From an uncultured Lachnospiraceae bacterium (GTDB lineage: Bacteria; Bacillota_A; Clostridia; Lachnospirales; Lachnospiraceae), in the NCBI GenBank assembly GCA_946614075.1, contig CAMOGO010000107.1, forward strand, positions 1-5,382: a stretch of DNA of 5,382 nt, read 5' to 3'. The translations under genes were made by a program, and so were the position numbers. Of this stretch, positions 5,259 through 5,382 are shown piece after piece (the first letter of the stretch is position 1; every line of letters starts with the position of its first letter). The notes under the pieces were generated by a model. It worked only from the letters and a program-made list of their open reading frames with translations, was not told the origin of the DNA and ran no database searches.

Positions 5259-5382
5259 ATGAAAATCGTAATTCTCGACGGCTACACCGAAAACCCCGGT
5301 GATCTGAGCTGGGAATCCCTGGCTGCTTTCGGCGACCTGACGGTCTATGACCGCACGCCCTATGACGACAAAATCATCGCCG
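5259..5382 (+). CDS. D-2-hydroxyacid dehydrogenase (glycerate dehydrogenase / hydroxypyruvate reductase-like), 5' part only
   Basis: Only the first 41 residues are in the window. They begin MKIVILDGYTENPGDLSW, followed by a helix and LTVYDRTPYDDKIIA. This is the typical beginning of NAD-dependent D-isomer-specific 2-hydroxyacid dehydrogenases, where the first beta strand (KIVILDG) and the second (LTVYDRTP) form the flavodoxin-like substrate-binding domain. Members reduce 2-oxoacids such as hydroxypyruvate or glyoxylate to D-glycerate or glycolate. The catalytic Arg, Glu and His and the NAD motif would lie beyond the window, so substrate class is unproven. The ATG has AGGAG (5244-5248) 10 nt upstream; an earlier ATG at 5251 is followed by a stop after three codons. 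It has its own promoter. Confidence 0.78.
   Translation, partial: MKIVILDGYTENPGDLSWESLAAFGDLTVYDRTPYDDKIIA

Overview
The window is a divergent catabolic gene cluster from a bacterium with mid-GC coding sequence (roughly mid-50s percent by eye), AT-rich intergenic DNA, textbook sigma-A/sigma-70 promoters and strong AGGAGG-type ribosome binding sites. This fits a clostridia-like Firmicute. The solute-binding protein has a signal-peptidase-I leader with no lipobox, which would also fit a diderm such as a negativicute or synergistete. The sequence does not settle the phylum.

Leftward operon (minus strand, read from about 4158 down to 1): the two halves of a split transketolase (N half 3282-4100, C half 2343-3278), a 287-residue NAD(P)-dependent dehydrogenase of the PGDH_C/D-apionate oxidoisomerase (ApnO)-like family (1440-2303), a TRAP solute-binding protein (352-1377), and the start of the TRAP small membrane subunit (1-258, cut by the window edge). 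The large TRAP permease would be expected just outside. A hairpin lies between the binding-protein and small-permease genes.

Centre (4101-4357): a control region with two near-consensus divergent promoters. Each carries a copy of the same 22-bp imperfect dyad, one overlapping the -35 box of the regulator promoter and one just downstream of the operon start. This is the expected layout for a local repressor controlling itself and the operon.

Rightward side (plus strand): a GntR regulator of the FadR/FCD type (4358-5074), then an intergenic region with its own promoter, whose 17-bp spacer is almost filled by a perfect 7-bp-arm dyad, and the start of a D-2-hydroxyacid dehydrogenase (5259 to the window end).

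Working model (inference): an extracytoplasmic organic or sugar acid is imported by the TRAP system and oxidised by the ApnO-like enzyme. The carbon skeleton is processed by a transketolase-like enzyme that seems to have lost several phosphate-contact residues, and a D-2-hydroxyacid dehydrogenase handles a hydroxyacid product or substrate. The combination resembles pieces of known D-apiose/D-apionate catabolism but matches no single described route I can name. It is the best candidate here for a new pathway.
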